Part shown: piece after piece, positions 23,646 to 35,119 of the stretch
Layout of the letters: each line of letters starts with the position of its first letter
Position numbering within the stretch: the stretch's first letter is position 1
From: Mangifera indica
Taxonomy: Eukaryota; Streptophyta; Magnoliopsida; Sapindales; Anacardiaceae
Direction: 5' to 3'
Assembly: GCF_011075055.1 (NCBI RefSeq)
Contig: NW_025401182.1
Coordinates: 43,008 to 107,007, forward strand
DNA length: 64,000 bases
The notes under the pieces: generated by a model
The model's input: only the letters and a program-made list of their open reading frames with translations
What the model was told of the DNA's origin: nothing
Databases searched by the model: none
Translations under genes and position numbers: made by a program

Positions 23646-24049
23646 TCATTTACAAGTTGGGCACCTCCAGGATGGGAGGTAAGACAGATGCCATTTCTGA
23701 CTGTCTTGTTTAAAACTCTCTGAGAATCGGACTGCAAGGTTTCCAGACTGTAACATCTCTTCATTTTTCATCAGGAACTCAAACTGGTGCTTTGTTATAT
23801 CAATCTTCACTTTCCCAGTTTTGGGTATCTTTTGTTTATCCTTTTCAATAGAAATCCAAGGCTTACAAGGCACCTCTGGCACATCCAGCACATGACAGAA
23901 AATGCCCCCGGATCAAGCTTGGAAACTTGAGGAAACGATGAGAATGGCTTGGTATGTTGCACCAACTTATAGACAGGGTGGCGACCAGATGTGATTCTTT
24001 TAATTGGTGTTGAAGCTTTAAACTCTTTTTTTGCACCATTAAAAGTCAT
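23646..24049 (-). pseudogene. Unrecognised coding-like fragment split over two frames
   Basis: A minus-strand frame from 24049 (KKEFKASTPIKRITSGRHPV) runs to about residue 50 (SKLDPGAF). After that, a second frame from about 23,895 (LDVPEVPCKPWISIEKDKQK, then TGKVKIDITKHQFEFLMKNE) gives a better-looking protein sequence to the stop at 23646. This suggests one ancestral frame broken by an indel, or two exons without a visible intron. I do not recognise the family. The 5' side runs straight into a short-range tandem repeat (24,012-24,240). Confidence 0.3.
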
Positions 24050-24240
24050 AACTCATAACTTTCTCATGAAATTGGTAGGGCATTCCATGAACAAAGTGTG
24101 GTGCAGAAGCTTTAAACTCTTTTTTCGCACCATTAAAAGTCATAACTCATAACTTAAACTCTTTTTTCGCACCATTAAAAGTCATAACTCATAACTTTCT
24201 CATGAAATTGGTACGGCATTCCATGAACAAAGTGTGGTGC
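24012..24240. repeat. Nested tandem repeat (94-bp and 42-bp steps)
   Basis: The module 'gcaccattaaaagtcataac' occurs three times. The block starting gaagctttaaactc at 24,012 recurs at 24,106 (94-bp step), and an internal ttaaactc...cataact module repeats once more 42 bp on. The trailing segment 'cattccatgaacaaagtgtg' is present twice. The pattern looks like successive slippage or unequal exchange at the 5' edge of the broken frame described above. Confidence 0.85.
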
Positions 24241-24446
24241 ACTGATCATTTGAGCTAGAGGTATTTATATTTCATACTGGTTGCTTTGGCAGTTTATCGT
24301 GCAAACCATATCAGACTTCTTTATTAGCAACAATATTTGGTGGGGTGGTGGGCAGCGAACACTACGGCTAATATGCTTGCCCGAAAGACCAACCGGAGAA
24401 TGCGCAAGTCATGCATGTTCTCTTTTTAAAATTAAAAAAAAAAAAA

Positions 24447-25251
24447 GGCAGAAAGACTTATTGCTACTTAAAGTATGTTGTTTTCTCAAGTTCATACCCC
24501 TTAACTGTAAAAATCTTATTTATCCATTCATGAGTAGTTAAAATTAATTGAATCCGTTAATTATATTATTCCTTTTCTAAACCCTTAAAAACTAACAATT
24601 GCCCCATAACCCAAATTTCCAAAATTGTATTTTCTCTCGAGGTTTCCAATTTTTCAGATTAATTTTTTTCGTCGACAAAGAGATTTCTCTAACGACCTCT
24701 AAGCAACGTCTCTTTCTCTTTGATGATCTCCAAGTAACGTCTCTTTCTCTCTGACAAGTCCTCATTTTGGCACGTTCTCCTTTCGACATTATGCGACATC
24801 GACGTCGTCAGACAACCAAGATGACCCGTCTTCGTCAAAGACAGAGACGAGATCATCATCGACCTTCGTCGATAAAGAGTCTTCATTAGGTATGAAGGCG
24901 AGTTGTTTTCATTCTCTGATGATGACGATGACAACACCGTAGAGCGCCAGAATGAGGCGTTGCTAAAGTAAGAGACGTTGCCTAGATATCGCTGAAAAAG
25001 TCTCTTCATCAATAGAAAAATTGAATCTAAAAACTTGGAAACCCTAAGGAAAAAATGCTATTTTTGAAAATTTGGATTGAGAGAAAATGAAATCAAATTT
25101 AAGTTTATTTTTAATATTAAATATAAAATAACGATTTTGTCTTAAAATAAACAAACTTAACCACCTATGGGTGGATAAATAAGATTTTCAATGTTAAAAG
25201 GTTAAACCTTGAAAAAACAACATAGTTTGGGTGGGAACAAGTCCTTTGGCC
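24447..25251. mobile_element. Diverged Mutator-type foldback MITE
   Basis: The left end (ggcagaaagacttattgcta, then gtatgttgttttctcaagtt and aaaaatcttatttatccatt) is an inverted, diverged copy of the right end (ending gggtgggaacaagtcctttggcc). The inner arms pair over roughly 100 bp. It is flanked on both sides by poly-A, so a 9-bp target duplication is compatible but not provable. The centre is rich in GAGA/TCTC with no real gene. It appears to be an older relative of the element at 35,129. Confidence 0.55.
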
Positions 25252-26007
25252 AAAAAAAAAAAAGATGAAAAGTGTTTCATGCATGGAAGCTATGCCCAAA
25301 AAATGTTGAGACCAGGTCCCAGATTTGGTAAAAACAGAAATAAACTCACCAGCATTTGGTAACCAAACCAGCAACTCTGAGGCAATCGAATCAGAGGACT
25401 TGACATCTGAATTTTCTCTGGTGTTCTTTCTCTGTTGTTTGTTTCTCCTAGGTTCTCTGGCTTTTGGAGGTCAATTCAAATTTAACAGCAAATGTTCAAA
25501 TTTCTTGCATCACTGCCCTATGTCCAGCAAAGAGAACACGTATAAAAATCATGCTTTCTTCTGAAGCAGATATATACCTATGTCCCCAGAGTCCCAAATT
25601 GCAATCTTCGACAGTACCACAAGGACAAGTCTGGTTGTTTCAGCTATCAGAATTGCAGTTTTACTCTTATTTATTCCTGATTTCTAGAACAAACTGAATA
25701 CAGATTAATAAAGATAGTAAAAACTCATACCGCAATTATAATGATGATGCTAAAGAATCCCAGCACAGCTGTAAGTGGCCCATCATTCCATAAGATTCAA
25801 CAATTCTTCTGATTTCATTAACTCTATAATACTTTATAAACAAAAGTTTGTTCTAATAGTACAAAACTTCTTCATCTAACAAGAGAGACAATATGGAGAA
25901 ATAAGATAGAGGAACTTCGAGAAGGTGAACATGTCTTTGCTAAACATTAGATGCTGAAGTGAAGAAGATGAATTTATGTCTTGCCAAAACCCTCACCAGC
26001 AGAGAAC
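25252..26007. other. Spacer and 3' UTR of SVR7
   Basis: AT-rich DNA ending in the probable 3' UTR of the minus-strand PPR gene. Short plus-strand frames at 25,325-25,697 show no recognisable domain. Confidence 0.45.
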
Positions 26008-28056
26008 TTAGGCAATAACTAATTCAGGTGAATGTCTAGACTTCAACCATGACTTGGCTGCATCCTCTGTAGTTAAAAACCAGCCAACTTTATCTGGGGC
26101 CTCATGAAAAGGTGCGTTCAATTCCTTCAAATGTGATTCAAATACAGTCGCTAAGCCTTTGTCTGAATATTTGTGTTTCCCATGCCCTGTATTAATCCCA
26201 AGTAATGGTGGAAACTCTTCTCCGGATTCCAGTGCCCTTGACAGGTCATTTATCCAAACATATAATGCAGTCAGAGCAGCCCCAAGTGAGAGACTCTTCA
26301 GATGTAAGGACCACTGAGTTGGAGACCTGGACTGCATATCTGTGTAGATCTCCAGGATAAGCCCCACACCTAGCAGCTCACAAGCTTTTTCCAACAGGTT
26401 GAGATTGACACAGAGATCAATCAAGCAATTCAAGTATGCTTTCCTCACATCATGGCTAATTGAATTCAAGAGTTCAGATGCTTCCATCTTAAAATCTCCT
26501 TCACTGCCTTGCTCCTCCAAGAGAAGCTTTACCACATTACCGAGCTTTGGATTGGCCTTCTCAATGCATTCAGTAAGCTTGGCAAGATCCTCCTTAGGTG
26601 TTTGAGTCATCACATTCAGAAGACAGCCACAGAACCGATCATCAGGTTTTATGCTTAAGTCTGTCATTTGATTGAATGTCCTCACAACATCATCAATATG
26701 CTGGGCTTTTCCATAGCATTGGATAAGTGATGTAAGAATGAAAATATTAGGCTCAAAGCCAGCTTCTAACATCTCGTTCAACATGGCCTCTGCCTCGGAA
26801 ACTTTACCACTGCATGAACATATTGTAATCAAAGATGAAAATGTCCAACTGTTAGGCTTGCAAGTTCCAGAACTTTTCATGTCTTCAAATATCTTGAAAG
26901 CTTCATCAGTATAACCAATATCGGCGCACATGGCCAAAATTGTATTATAAAGAGTCACATTCAATTCCAGTCCTTTGTCCTTCATCTCCCTATAGACAGC
27001 AAGCGCATCCTCACCATATCGGGCTCTCCCAAAAGCCCTCAAGAGAGATGCATATGTGTTCCAATTTGGCAAATACCCATTAGTAGTCATGTTTTTATAA
27101 ATATTCTTTGCCTGCCAAGGCCTCTTGGCTCTTCCCATAGCATCCAACAGATTGTTATACACAACAATATTTGGCTTAATGCCTAAAGTCTTCATTTCTT
27201 CATAAACATTCAAACACCCATCAAAATTTCCAGTCGTCCCATATATGTTAATTAAAGTTGAAAATGTCATAGAATCAATACGCCATTTCTCATTCCTAGC
27301 TCTATCATACAAACTCAAAGCAATATCCACATTGCCAGCCCGTCCATATGCATCAATCATAGCTGAAAAAGTAACATCATCAGGCTCACACCCATAGCTA
27401 GGCATCCTCTCAAACAACTCAACCGCCTTACCAGGCAAAGAACACATCCTAGCACAACCAATTAAGGTGGAAATTGTAACATTATCAGGCTTAATCCCTC
27501 TCTCAAGCATTTCCTCAAACAACTTCTCCGCTTTATCCAAATCCCTTCCCTTTTTCAACACTTTCAAAGTCACATTATACAAAATGACCTCTCTACTAAT
27601 TCTCCTCAACTTGTTCTGAAAATACTTTAAAGCAAGCAATGCAGTATCGACATTTGACATGTTATTAATAATAATCACACAATCTTGCTCCAAAATCCCA
27701 TCACTTAAACAACTCAAAATACTGAAAACACTATCTTCATTAGCACTACAAACATTCAACGCTTCAGCCACTTTAACAAGAGAAGTATACCTTGAGTGGT
27801 AAGATTTTTTCTTCAACTTTGAAGCTCTGAGGCTTCTGGGGTTGACCCAGATATAAGAATTCGAAGAGGAACCATCCTTAGTAAGGTTAGGGTTGGGTGT
27901 TTCTTGCAAAGAAACGTGGAGCTTTTGGAGTGAGGGTTTAGAGTGAAATGTGAAAGTAAAGGGTTTGGGTTTCAGATTCGATGTTAAGGAGAAGTTTAAA
28001 AGAGGTTGGCGGTCTAGGAAGACAGACGACATTGAATGGAAGAGATTGTAAGCCAT
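26008..28056 (-). CDS. SVR7: Chloroplast PPR-SMR protein, SVR7-like
   Basis: Intronless, 682 aa. P-class pentatricopeptide repeat protein with a C-terminal small MutS-related (SMR) domain, close to Arabidopsis SVR7 (At4g16390), which acts in chloroplast RNA processing and in accumulation of ATP synthase and other plastid transcripts. The first roughly 60 residues form a Ser/Thr/Pro/Lys-rich, acidic-poor transit peptide. About nine to ten 35-residue PPR motifs run from about residue 155 to 480 (for example VILYNVTLKVLKKGRDLDKA, VTFSAMIDAYGRAGNVDIAL, NIVVYNNLLDAMGRAKRPWQ). The SMR domain (about 575-675) includes WSLHLKSLSLGAALTALYVW and the TGHGKHKYS loop. Length and architecture match the family, and the ATG is the first Met of the transit peptide. 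Fragments of this gene are scattered in the neighbouring HMA array, at 33.5, 46.9 and 61.6 kb. Confidence 0.88.
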   Translation of the reverse strand: MAYNLFHSMSSVFLDRQPLLNFSLTSNLKPKPFTFTFHSKPSLQKLHVSLQETPNPNLTKDGSSSNSYIWVNPRSLRASKLKKKSYHSRYTSLVKVAEALNVCSANEDSVFSILSCLSDGILEQDCVIIINNMSNVDTALLALKYFQNKLRRISREVILYNVTLKVLKKGRDLDKAEKLFEEMLERGIKPDNVTISTLIGCARMCSLPGKAVELFERMPSYGCEPDDVTFSAMIDAYGRAGNVDIALSLYDRARNEKWRIDSMTFSTLINIYGTTGNFDGCLNVYEEMKTLGIKPNIVVYNNLLDAMGRAKRPWQAKNIYKNMTTNGYLPNWNTYASLLRAFGRARYGEDALAVYREMKDKGLELNVTLYNTILAMCADIGYTDEAFKIFEDMKSSGTCKPNSWTFSSLITICSCSGKVSEAEAMLNEMLEAGFEPNIFILTSLIQCYGKAQHIDDVVRTFNQMTDLSIKPDDRFCGCLLNVMTQTPKEDLAKLTECIEKANPKLGNVVKLLLEEQGSEGDFKMEASELLNSISHDVRKAYLNCLIDLCVNLNLLEKACELLGVGLILEIYTDMQSRSPTQWSLHLKSLSLGAALTALYVWINDLSRALESGEEFPPLLGINTGHGKHKYSDKGLATVFESHLKELNAPFHEAPDKVGWFLTTEDAAKSWLKSRHSPELVIA

Positions 28057-28677
28057 TGATTAGGGTTTGATTTTGGTTTAGATTTGAGTTTTGAGTTACA
28101 GAGACTGAAGGGCAAGCCTAATCCATGCAATAGAGAAGAGAAGAGTAGAGTAGAGTAGAGGTCTATGTATCCTTGCATGTGTTGGGGTAGCCCCTGGGCC
28201 AACCCAAAACACCTACAATAATTAATAAAGTGATTCGATTTGTAATCTACTGGATGTGATGCAAGCCAATTTAGCCTCAATTTGATATTTTGTTCAAACA
28301 AGGTAGTTTTAATTTAAAATTGAATCGAATAAACTCAATTCAATTGTATTGTTAAAAGTGGTTAACAAATTTATTTTTATCTTATGATATTTTTTTTTTC
28401 TCTTTAACCATGTTTTTCTAGGCATATCTTTAATTTATTATTAATTAATGGAGTGAGTCAAATTAAATCTTGAATTATCCATTTTGTATTCAAGAGAAGA
28501 AGCTCATGTGCGAATAAAGCTTTGTAACTCAATGTTATATGGCCCAAAAAACTTGTTCCCACCCAAAGGTAAGAGTAATTCTAAACTCCAACTCTCGTCA
28601 CAACAGTAAAATTCCCTTTTGGGGGACAGCGACAAATGATGCGTGCACCTCCATTAATTTTCACATTATTCTGCAAG
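28057..28677. other. Spacer between SVR7 and HMA array, left copy of the array flank
   Basis: Bases 28,380-28,660 (tttctctttaaccatg..., then the end-like motif 'aaaacttgttcccacccaaa' at 28,555-28,575) match the right flanks of HMA2 (about 35,950-36,110) and HMA4 (about 41,550-41,720). The duplicated unit therefore begins left of HMA1. No gene is seen besides the SVR7 5' region. Confidence 0.6.
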
Positions 28678-29235
28678 CTAAGCTGCATTAGGATTTTCTT
28701 CGCCGCTGCCACCACCCCAGCTATCATACACTGGTCTCCCGTAGTATCCATCATAGCATATCGGGTTCTTTAGCCCTTTTGGCTTCTCAAGCTCTTTAGG
28801 CTTTTCGGGTTCTTTAGCCCTTTTGGGTGGAGGTACAATTTCAATACTCTTGATGGATTCACCTCCTTTGCAGCATATCTTTTGCTCGATCTTCTCAGGA
28901 CTGCAACACACCACTTTGATCGTCACTGTGTTCTGCTTCACGTCATACACCTGGTCTTGTATTTCTGATCTTGTTCACAAGAATCAAATTCATTAACAAA
29001 CGAACAACACGGAATTAATTATTAAACAGAAACGGAAGACACTCACGAGGGAATTTACACAGCACTCTCTTTGCTTTCCTGTAGCACTTCTCACACTGAA
29101 GATCAACCTTCAACACCATTATCGCAACTTTCTGCAACAACATTAAACAATCAAACAATATTATTAACAAAGAATTCTGAGATGAGCATGGTAAAATTAG
29201 AAGAATGATAAGATTTGAAAAACCTTCTCCTCCAT
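28678..29235 (-). CDS. HMA1: HMA-domain proline-rich protein (Pi21/HIPP-like), CaaX box lost
   Basis: Exons in transcript order: 29235-29224 (MEEK), 29131-29047, 28964-28678; 127 aa. The heavy-metal-associated ferredoxin-like domain (residues 5-70) has an intact CxxC (VDLQCEKCYRK). A Lys/Glu/Pro linker follows, then the array's C-terminal signature YYGRPVYDSWGGG. Proteins of this type (rice Pi21 and HIPPs) bind metals or act in defence and stress responses, usually in the cytosol or at membranes. It ends EENPNAA. HMA4 carries the same sequence followed by in-frame CRIM-stop; here a 5-nt insertion (taagc, plus strand, about 28,681-28,685) creates an earlier stop and removes the prenylation box. 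The linker is shorter than in HMA3 and HMA6. Confidence 0.85.
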
Positions 29236-31199
29236 TGCTGGCCAGCTGCTCAGATGTGAGACTGAACCTCACTCTCAGAAATTAGTGAAACAACATGAAC
29301 CTAACTTTATCTTAAGAAGACGTAAGAGTTTGATTTCCGTACATAAATAGCCACTATGATGTTGACACGTGTGTCGAGTTCGCTTCTGATTGCTGGCTCT
29401 TTACATATACATGTGCTGGGTGGCTTTGACTGGTTGAGACAGCAGCCCTGCCCTGCCCTGCCCACGTAACCATACTGAGTGATGCATAAAAGAATGTGCG
29501 CCCACAATTGCCAACCGTAGATGCGTTCGTGCCATGGATCCATGACTTAATCACAAGGCAACACAGCGCCTGTGTAGGAATTTCCGGTTATTGAATTTTT
29601 TCCCTACTCCAAACCCACACGTACATATTTATCTCATATTTTTTATATCCTAAATATTTTTATTATTTTAAATATTAAAATATCTAAATTATCTTTATTT
29701 TTAAATTTAAAAAACCAAACAAAAGAAACACTATTATTTTTTTTTTTTTTTTTTTATATATTATAGAGAGAGAATATATGTAGATATTTGACATCAATAT
29801 TTAAAACAAGATTTATATATCTGTTAGATAAGATCAAATAAATTTAAAAATTTTTGACTTTAAATTTTTTAGATTAAATTTATAAAATTTTAAATTCATT
29901 TAATTTTATCTCCCTAAATTTTGATTAGTATTAATCTCATATTGAAACAGCACATAAAAAAATAATTTAATAAACTACTTGTAAAGAGCATACGATGAAG
30001 GTATGACATGAGATATAAAACATATAATATAAAATATATGCAAAGATAATAAGTAAAGAATATTTGCACATAATCTTGTAGAGAATATAATAAATATGCA
30101 GAAGACTTTGCTTATTTGCTTTTATTTTTTCATTTACGTAAATGTACATATATGCATACTTTTGCAAATATTTTTTATAAAAGTATTTGCTTGCTTTCTT
30201 ATGAAGATCATATAATATATAACATAAAAATATTAAACATATATTACATAGATCATCAAATTGTTTTTCTATATATGAAGAAAATTCAATAAATAGTTTC
30301 ATCAATCATCGGCAGTGGCAACATAATGACAGGATGATAGGTAAGGTTTTCTTATAAATGGAATTATAATTATATCATACCAAATTTAATTCGGTCAAAA
30401 TTCAATTAAGTAATTCAATGTAAAATACCAATTAAGTAGTTTAATGTAAATCTCAATTTGATTTAGATCTAAGTATTGTTTAATTTGAATTTAAGCTAAT
30501 CGAAAATTGTTGTTAGGTTAGGGAGAAACAGGTTAGCGTTGTCGCTAACCTTTTCTCCCACCGACCTTTGCTTTTTTATCTTTCTTTTTTTTTTTTGGTT
30601 GACTCCAATCAATATGAAATATAAAAAAGTAGCTCTTATAATTTTCTAATTTTTAGATTTTTTATTATCATTATTTTCAATATGAATTCTAGTATCTATT
30701 AAATAAGACTAGTGGGCATATATTACTAAAATAAAATAAAATTAATAAAAGAAAATGAAATAAAGTAATCTTTCTTTATCCAATTTGTTTACATCTCATC
30801 TATACATTTTTTTTTTTAAATGTTACTCAAGCTTGTTAGTTGAGTAGAATTTATTTCATATATGTTGGTGATTACAAATTTTCAAGAATAGGGTATTGAG
30901 TTTAAAATTTTTTAAATTAGCATAGCTGAAATGATCTTTAAAACTCAAGTATGATACTCTAAAACTAGGGCTATAATTAGTTATATAAAAATATTAGGAA
31001 CACTCATTAAAAAAATAAATGAAATCTCACATTAAATTTAACAGTTTTCATATGCAATTTATATATCATAAAAAAAATTATTTTAAAATATAACTTTAAA
31101 ATAAAGTTGACACCACCCGTATTAATTTAATGATACCCTAGTTTATTTGATTAATTTTTTATTAAAAATGATTGTCTTTAATTAATCTTTCATTAATGT

Positions 31200-31760
31200 A
31201 ATAAATAAATTAATATTTTTTCAGACACTTGCAATCAACTACCAGGAGAGGGCACACAAATTTTATTATTCATACGGATTTCGAGTGTACATGTCACCGT
31301 GGACAAAGATGAATATTGTAACTGTAATTAAGAAAAAAACTAATGCTTACTTAGAAAGCTATTTTTCAAACAACTTGTTTTAGACACTTATTAGATTTTG
31401 CAAAGTCAAGATTTAGTGTCATTTTGATGCATGCAATGTTACTTTATATGATTAACAATGGGAACCCATGAGAGAAATATGGTTCAGATTAAATGATTTT
31501 GAGTTTCAATTTAGCCTTGTTGAGTTTGCGCTAGTCACTGGTCTAATTTTCAGAAGGAAACAGAGGTGTCCAACAAGGTTTATTGTATGAGAATGCCTTG
31601 ATTGAGAAAATAATACTTATCGGGTATTAACAAGTTGTTATCCCACGATGAGATCAAGCAAGTAGTTCGTGATTGGCTAAGGACTACTTAGAGTTCTTAT
31701 TGTGGTACCGCGGTGCTTTAAATACTGGCAGTCGACATGTCTTCCTTGGAGGACCAAACA
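31200..31760 (+). pseudogene. Degenerate DUF1985 fragment (relic of a Ulp1-carrying MULE-type gene)
   Basis: A short plus-strand frame around 31,471-31,610 reads IWFRLNDFEFQFSLVEFALV followed by TGLIF. This corresponds to FWFRISGVDVRFSPFEFALV followed by TGLSF in the intact MULE gene at 57 kb. Upstream, an out-of-frame YFSNNLF resembles YFGSF. Stops and frame changes are frequent. A shorter piece of the same relic recurs at about 46,290-46,370 (tttattgtatgaaaatg...). Confidence 0.6.
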
Positions 31761-32029
31761 AAATGATAGCCAATGTGAGCAAATCCTAGTGGACTGAAAT
31801 TGTAACTCGGGAATAATGGTTAGAAAACATAGTATGCACCATTCTTTTGTCTTCGTTCATATTTATTATCACTTCCAACTTATGGTTTAACTTATTTATG
31901 TACACAGTACATCAAAGCTTTCATGAAAATATTCCATAAGTCTTTTAAAGATTTATGTGTGTGATTTTGGTTCATAGCAATTAGTTGAAAAATATTTATA
32001 GTTTTGTCACTGATTTCATCCCACATTTT

Positions 32030-32400
32030 GATTATCTTATCTGATGAATCGTGACTGTTGTTATAGCTCGTTGGAAAGCTCTTTAAATCCTCATTTCAAT
32101 TATATATAGTTTGTATGATTTGAAAACAGTTTGGACTATTAAATTACTTGAACAAAAAGATTACTCTACCAAATAAACAGTAATTATAGTTTTTAGAAAG
32201 AAAGAGAGAAAGAAAGTTTATTTTGACTATCTTATTTGATGAATCATGAGTGTTGTTATAGCTCGTTAGAAAGCTCATTGAATCCTTTTTTCAATAATAT
32301 ATAGTTTGTATGATTTGAAGACTGTTTGGATTGTTAAATTGCTTGAACAAAAAGACTATTCCATCAAATAAATAGTAATTATAGTTTTTTGGAAAGAAAA
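32030..32400. repeat. Two copies of a ~195-bp tandem repeat
   Basis: The segments beginning 'gattatcttatctgatgaat' (32,031) and 'gactatcttatttgatgaat' (32,226) align through 'tatatagtttgtatgatttg' to the aaataaa(c/t)agtaattatag end. The same family occurs in reverse orientation at 62,455-62,930. Confidence 0.8.
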
Positions 32401-33482
32401 AAAAGAAAGGAAATTTGGGGTTTAAGAGTCAGGAGTCATTCTGAGAGTATAGTCTAGTGGGTTATGGATATGCCATAGTAATCCACGTACCTAAAGAGAA
32501 AGAAAGGGCCCGAGTTTTTAGATAGAAGCAAGATTAATAAGAGATAATGCATGCATGCTACAAACTATGAGGGGACACTTTACGTTACATCGTCCGCAGT
32601 AAGACACGTCTGCAGTAGGACAAGTCTGTGGTAGGACATAGACCCGTAATAGAGTTCTCTCATAGTAGAGAATACTTATAGTAGAGCATAGTTTAGATTC
32701 TGAGATGGTGTAGTGAGAGAAAAAAAGAGAGCTCAAGCCTAGAAAAGCATCGAATCTCTATAATCAGCTTCCAAAAAGTATCATATAGATATCAGATGGG
32801 ATAAAGTGTCACCTTAATAGAAAAAGATGAGCCAAATTATTCCCTCAAAGGGAGATAGTTTACTTATTTTTTTCTCTTTACTGGGTGTTCTTATTCGTCA
32901 CTTCTTTTCCTTTCATGATTATAGGTATAGGTGATCGGGGAAGTTACGAGGCATGGTCGGGTCAGTGAGGATAGATCTGGGCTAAAGTAGGATGGTAGTA
33001 CTTCTGGAGAGGAATATTATAGATCACCATCTCTAACAAACAACGACTGATCTTTCTTTCTCTTGATAATGCCTCTTCCTCTGGCGATGCCTCTCGATTT
33101 GAAGTCCTCTCTTTCCTAAGGAATCTAGATATCTTTCGTCTAGATCGTAAAATCTGGATGAAGGAAACCCTTGTCTGGGCCATGAGTGTTGTCCAGAGGA
33201 TGGACTCTTTCGTTTAGATTTTTCAACCTAGACATCGTTCGAGGGCTTCAGATCGAGAAACATCACCTGAAGAGAGAAAGACTGGTTGTCATTTGGTGAA
33301 GATGGTGGTCAGAGTGGAAAAAAAGAAAACCCAAAGCTTATGAGAGGGGAATGCTACTTTTCAAAGTTTGAAAACTTTAAATAGAGATAAAATATTTGTT
33401 TGTAAAAATTAGGAGGAAAAATATAATTAATTTTATGTTTTTAAAATTTTTTATTAAATAATAATTTTATCTTTAATTTATA

Positions 33483-33580
33483 AGGTTCAAGCACGGCTTG
33501 GCTGTATGTATCTATTCTGTGGTTGAAAGCCGGCCAACTTCATCCATCTGGGGCCTCGCTAAAGGGACCATTTCAAAAGG
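33483..33580 (-). pseudogene. SVR7 C-terminal fragment B
   Basis: The segment cggcttggctgtatgtatct...gccggccaacttcatc...tggggcctcgc matches the 3' coding end of SVR7 at about 26,040-26,110, with many substitutions and indels. It lies left of HMA2 and gives no usable frame. Confidence 0.7.
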
Positions 33581-34207
33581 GGAATCTAATTGAAAAAGCG
33601 TATGAAGGATTGATTTTAATCAATAAACAATGAATATTGTTTCTTTTAAATTTAGATAAATATTTGTCGGTTGAAAACCAAGTAAAATAGTAACCAAACG
33701 CATCATTTTCTTCCACCAAAGTGTCTGCATTTATAACTCTAATGTATCCCTATCTTGCTTTTCACTCTTTATCACCGTGTTTTCAATTACCAAATATATA
33801 CATTCTTTATCATCTATTCCATAAGAAAAGAAATTATTTTGTAAACCAAATTCGGGAAATGTATAATTTTAGAAAAAAGATTAAACAATAACCTTATAAG
33901 CATACAAAATATGAACCCTACTCTACTCCTAATTAAAATATATTCCTCCCCAAATTGTCTCACTCATCAAATTAATTTGATAACATTAGAATCATTTTAT
34001 TTAATATTTATAACAAAGAGACTCGAGCCCAAAACAGGCGTTAAAAAAGCACAAATAATTAATTTCCAGTGTTTTAATCTTTATTCTCTTGTACAATAAT
34101 TTTGTACTAAGAACCAAACCATAGGCCACCCAAATGCCCACCATCACAAGTGAGCTATATCTTCAACACAGCGACAAATGATGCATGCAATTAACCTCCA
34201 TTAATTT

Positions 34208-34307
34208 TCACATTATTCGGCATCCACCGCCACTGCCACCACCCCAGCTATCATAAACCGGTCTCCCGTAGTATCCACCATAGCATATCAGCGGTTCATG
34301 GTAGCAT
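34208..34307 (-). pseudogene. Out-of-frame C-terminal remnant of HMA2
   Basis: In the other frame the sequence reads YGGYYGRPVYDSWGGGSGGG followed by CRIM and a stop, the same ending as HMA5 (GGACRIM). It is still nearly clean, so the frameshift is probably young. Confidence 0.75.
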
Positions 34308-34850
34308 ACACACTGGGGGTGGGGGTTGGCATTTCCCGCAACACACTGGGGGTGGGGGTTGGCATTTCCCGCAACACACTGGGGGTGGGGTTTGGCATTT
34401 CCCGCAACACACTGGGGGTGGAGGTGGCGGTGGCGGTGGCGGTGTCCGTGGTGGTGGCGGTGGACAATAAAATTTAATACCTTTGCAGCATAACTTTTGC
34501 TTGATCTTCTCAGGACTGCAACACACCACTTTGATCGTCACTGTGTTCTGCTTCTCGTCATACACCTGGTCTTGTATTTCTGATCTTGTTCACAAGAATC
34601 AAATGCATTAACAAACAAACAACACGGAATTAATTATTAAACAGAAACGGAAGACACTCACGAGGGAAACTACAAAGCACTTTCTTCACTTTCCTGTAGC
34701 ACTTCTCACACTGAAGATCAACCTTCAACACCATTGTCACAACTTTCTGCAACAACATTAAACAATCAAACAATATTATTAACAAAGAATTCTGAGATGG
34801 GCATGGTAAAATTAGAAGAATGATAAGATTTGGAAAACCTTCTCCCCCAT
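34296..34850 (-). CDS. HMA2: HMA-domain protein with CCGKC repeats, frameshifted tail
   Basis: Exons in transcript order: 34850-34839 (MGEK), 34746-34662, 34579-34296; 126 aa. The HMA domain is intact (LQCEKCYRK, then CCSPEKIKQK). The linker is proline-rich (TPPPPPPPPPP) and followed by three VCCGKCQ-PPP units of 33 bp, a Cys-rich addition that might bind metal. It then ends VCMLP-stop. Directly after this, in the +1 frame, lies the family tail CYHEPLICYGGYYGRPVYDS to GGGCRIM-stop at 34208. One extra base (or two missing) near 34,305 has therefore cut off the conserved YDSWGG motif and the CaaX box. The product may be a functional truncated form or a decaying copy. Confidence 0.8.
34308..34412. 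repeat. 33-bp minisatellite encoding VCCGKCQ(P/T)PPP
   Basis: Three tandem units of the type 'ttggcatttcccgcaacaca' plus ctgggggtggggg inside HMA2 exon 3. The unit length is a multiple of three, so copy-number changes keep the frame. Confidence 0.85.
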
Positions 34851-35119
34851 TGCTGCTGGCCAGCTGCTCAGGTCTGAGACTTAACCTCAGTCTCAGAAAT
34901 TAATGACACAACATGAAGTTATCTTTATCTTAGGAAGACGTAAGAGTTTGATTTCCGTACATCAATACTATTATGATGTTGGCACTTGTGTTCAGTTTGA
35001 CTGCTGGCTCTTTACATATACATGTGCTGGCTGGCTTTGAATGATTGAGAGAGCAGCCCTGCCCTGCCCCCACACAAATGTTGAAAAAACAATGTGTGCC
35101 CGCAATTGTCATACTATAT

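Larger units (their letters stand above)
29236..34207. other. 5-kb spacer right of HMA1: promoter, duplicated array flank and worn repeats
   Basis: Bases 29,236-29,560 are the HMA1 promoter, shared with the other units; a gacacgtgtgt G-box-like motif lies near 29,365. Bases 29,640-30,700 are also found right of HMA3 (about 39,050-39,640) and right of HMA5 (about 44,690-46,000). Then come a DUF1985 relic (31,200-31,760), a ~195-bp tandem repeat (32,030-32,400), a segment at 33,020-33,330 that also occurs near 44,450-44,680, and an SVR7 fragment (33,483-33,580). Bases 33,880-34,207 match the 3' flank of HMA5 (about 42,270-42,610). No intact gene is present. Confidence 0.6.

Noticed and set aside
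24592..25012. Arg/Glu-rich minus-strand frames at 24.6-25.0 kb
   Set aside because: They are low-complexity GAGA-type DNA in the middle of a foldback element, with no family resemblance.
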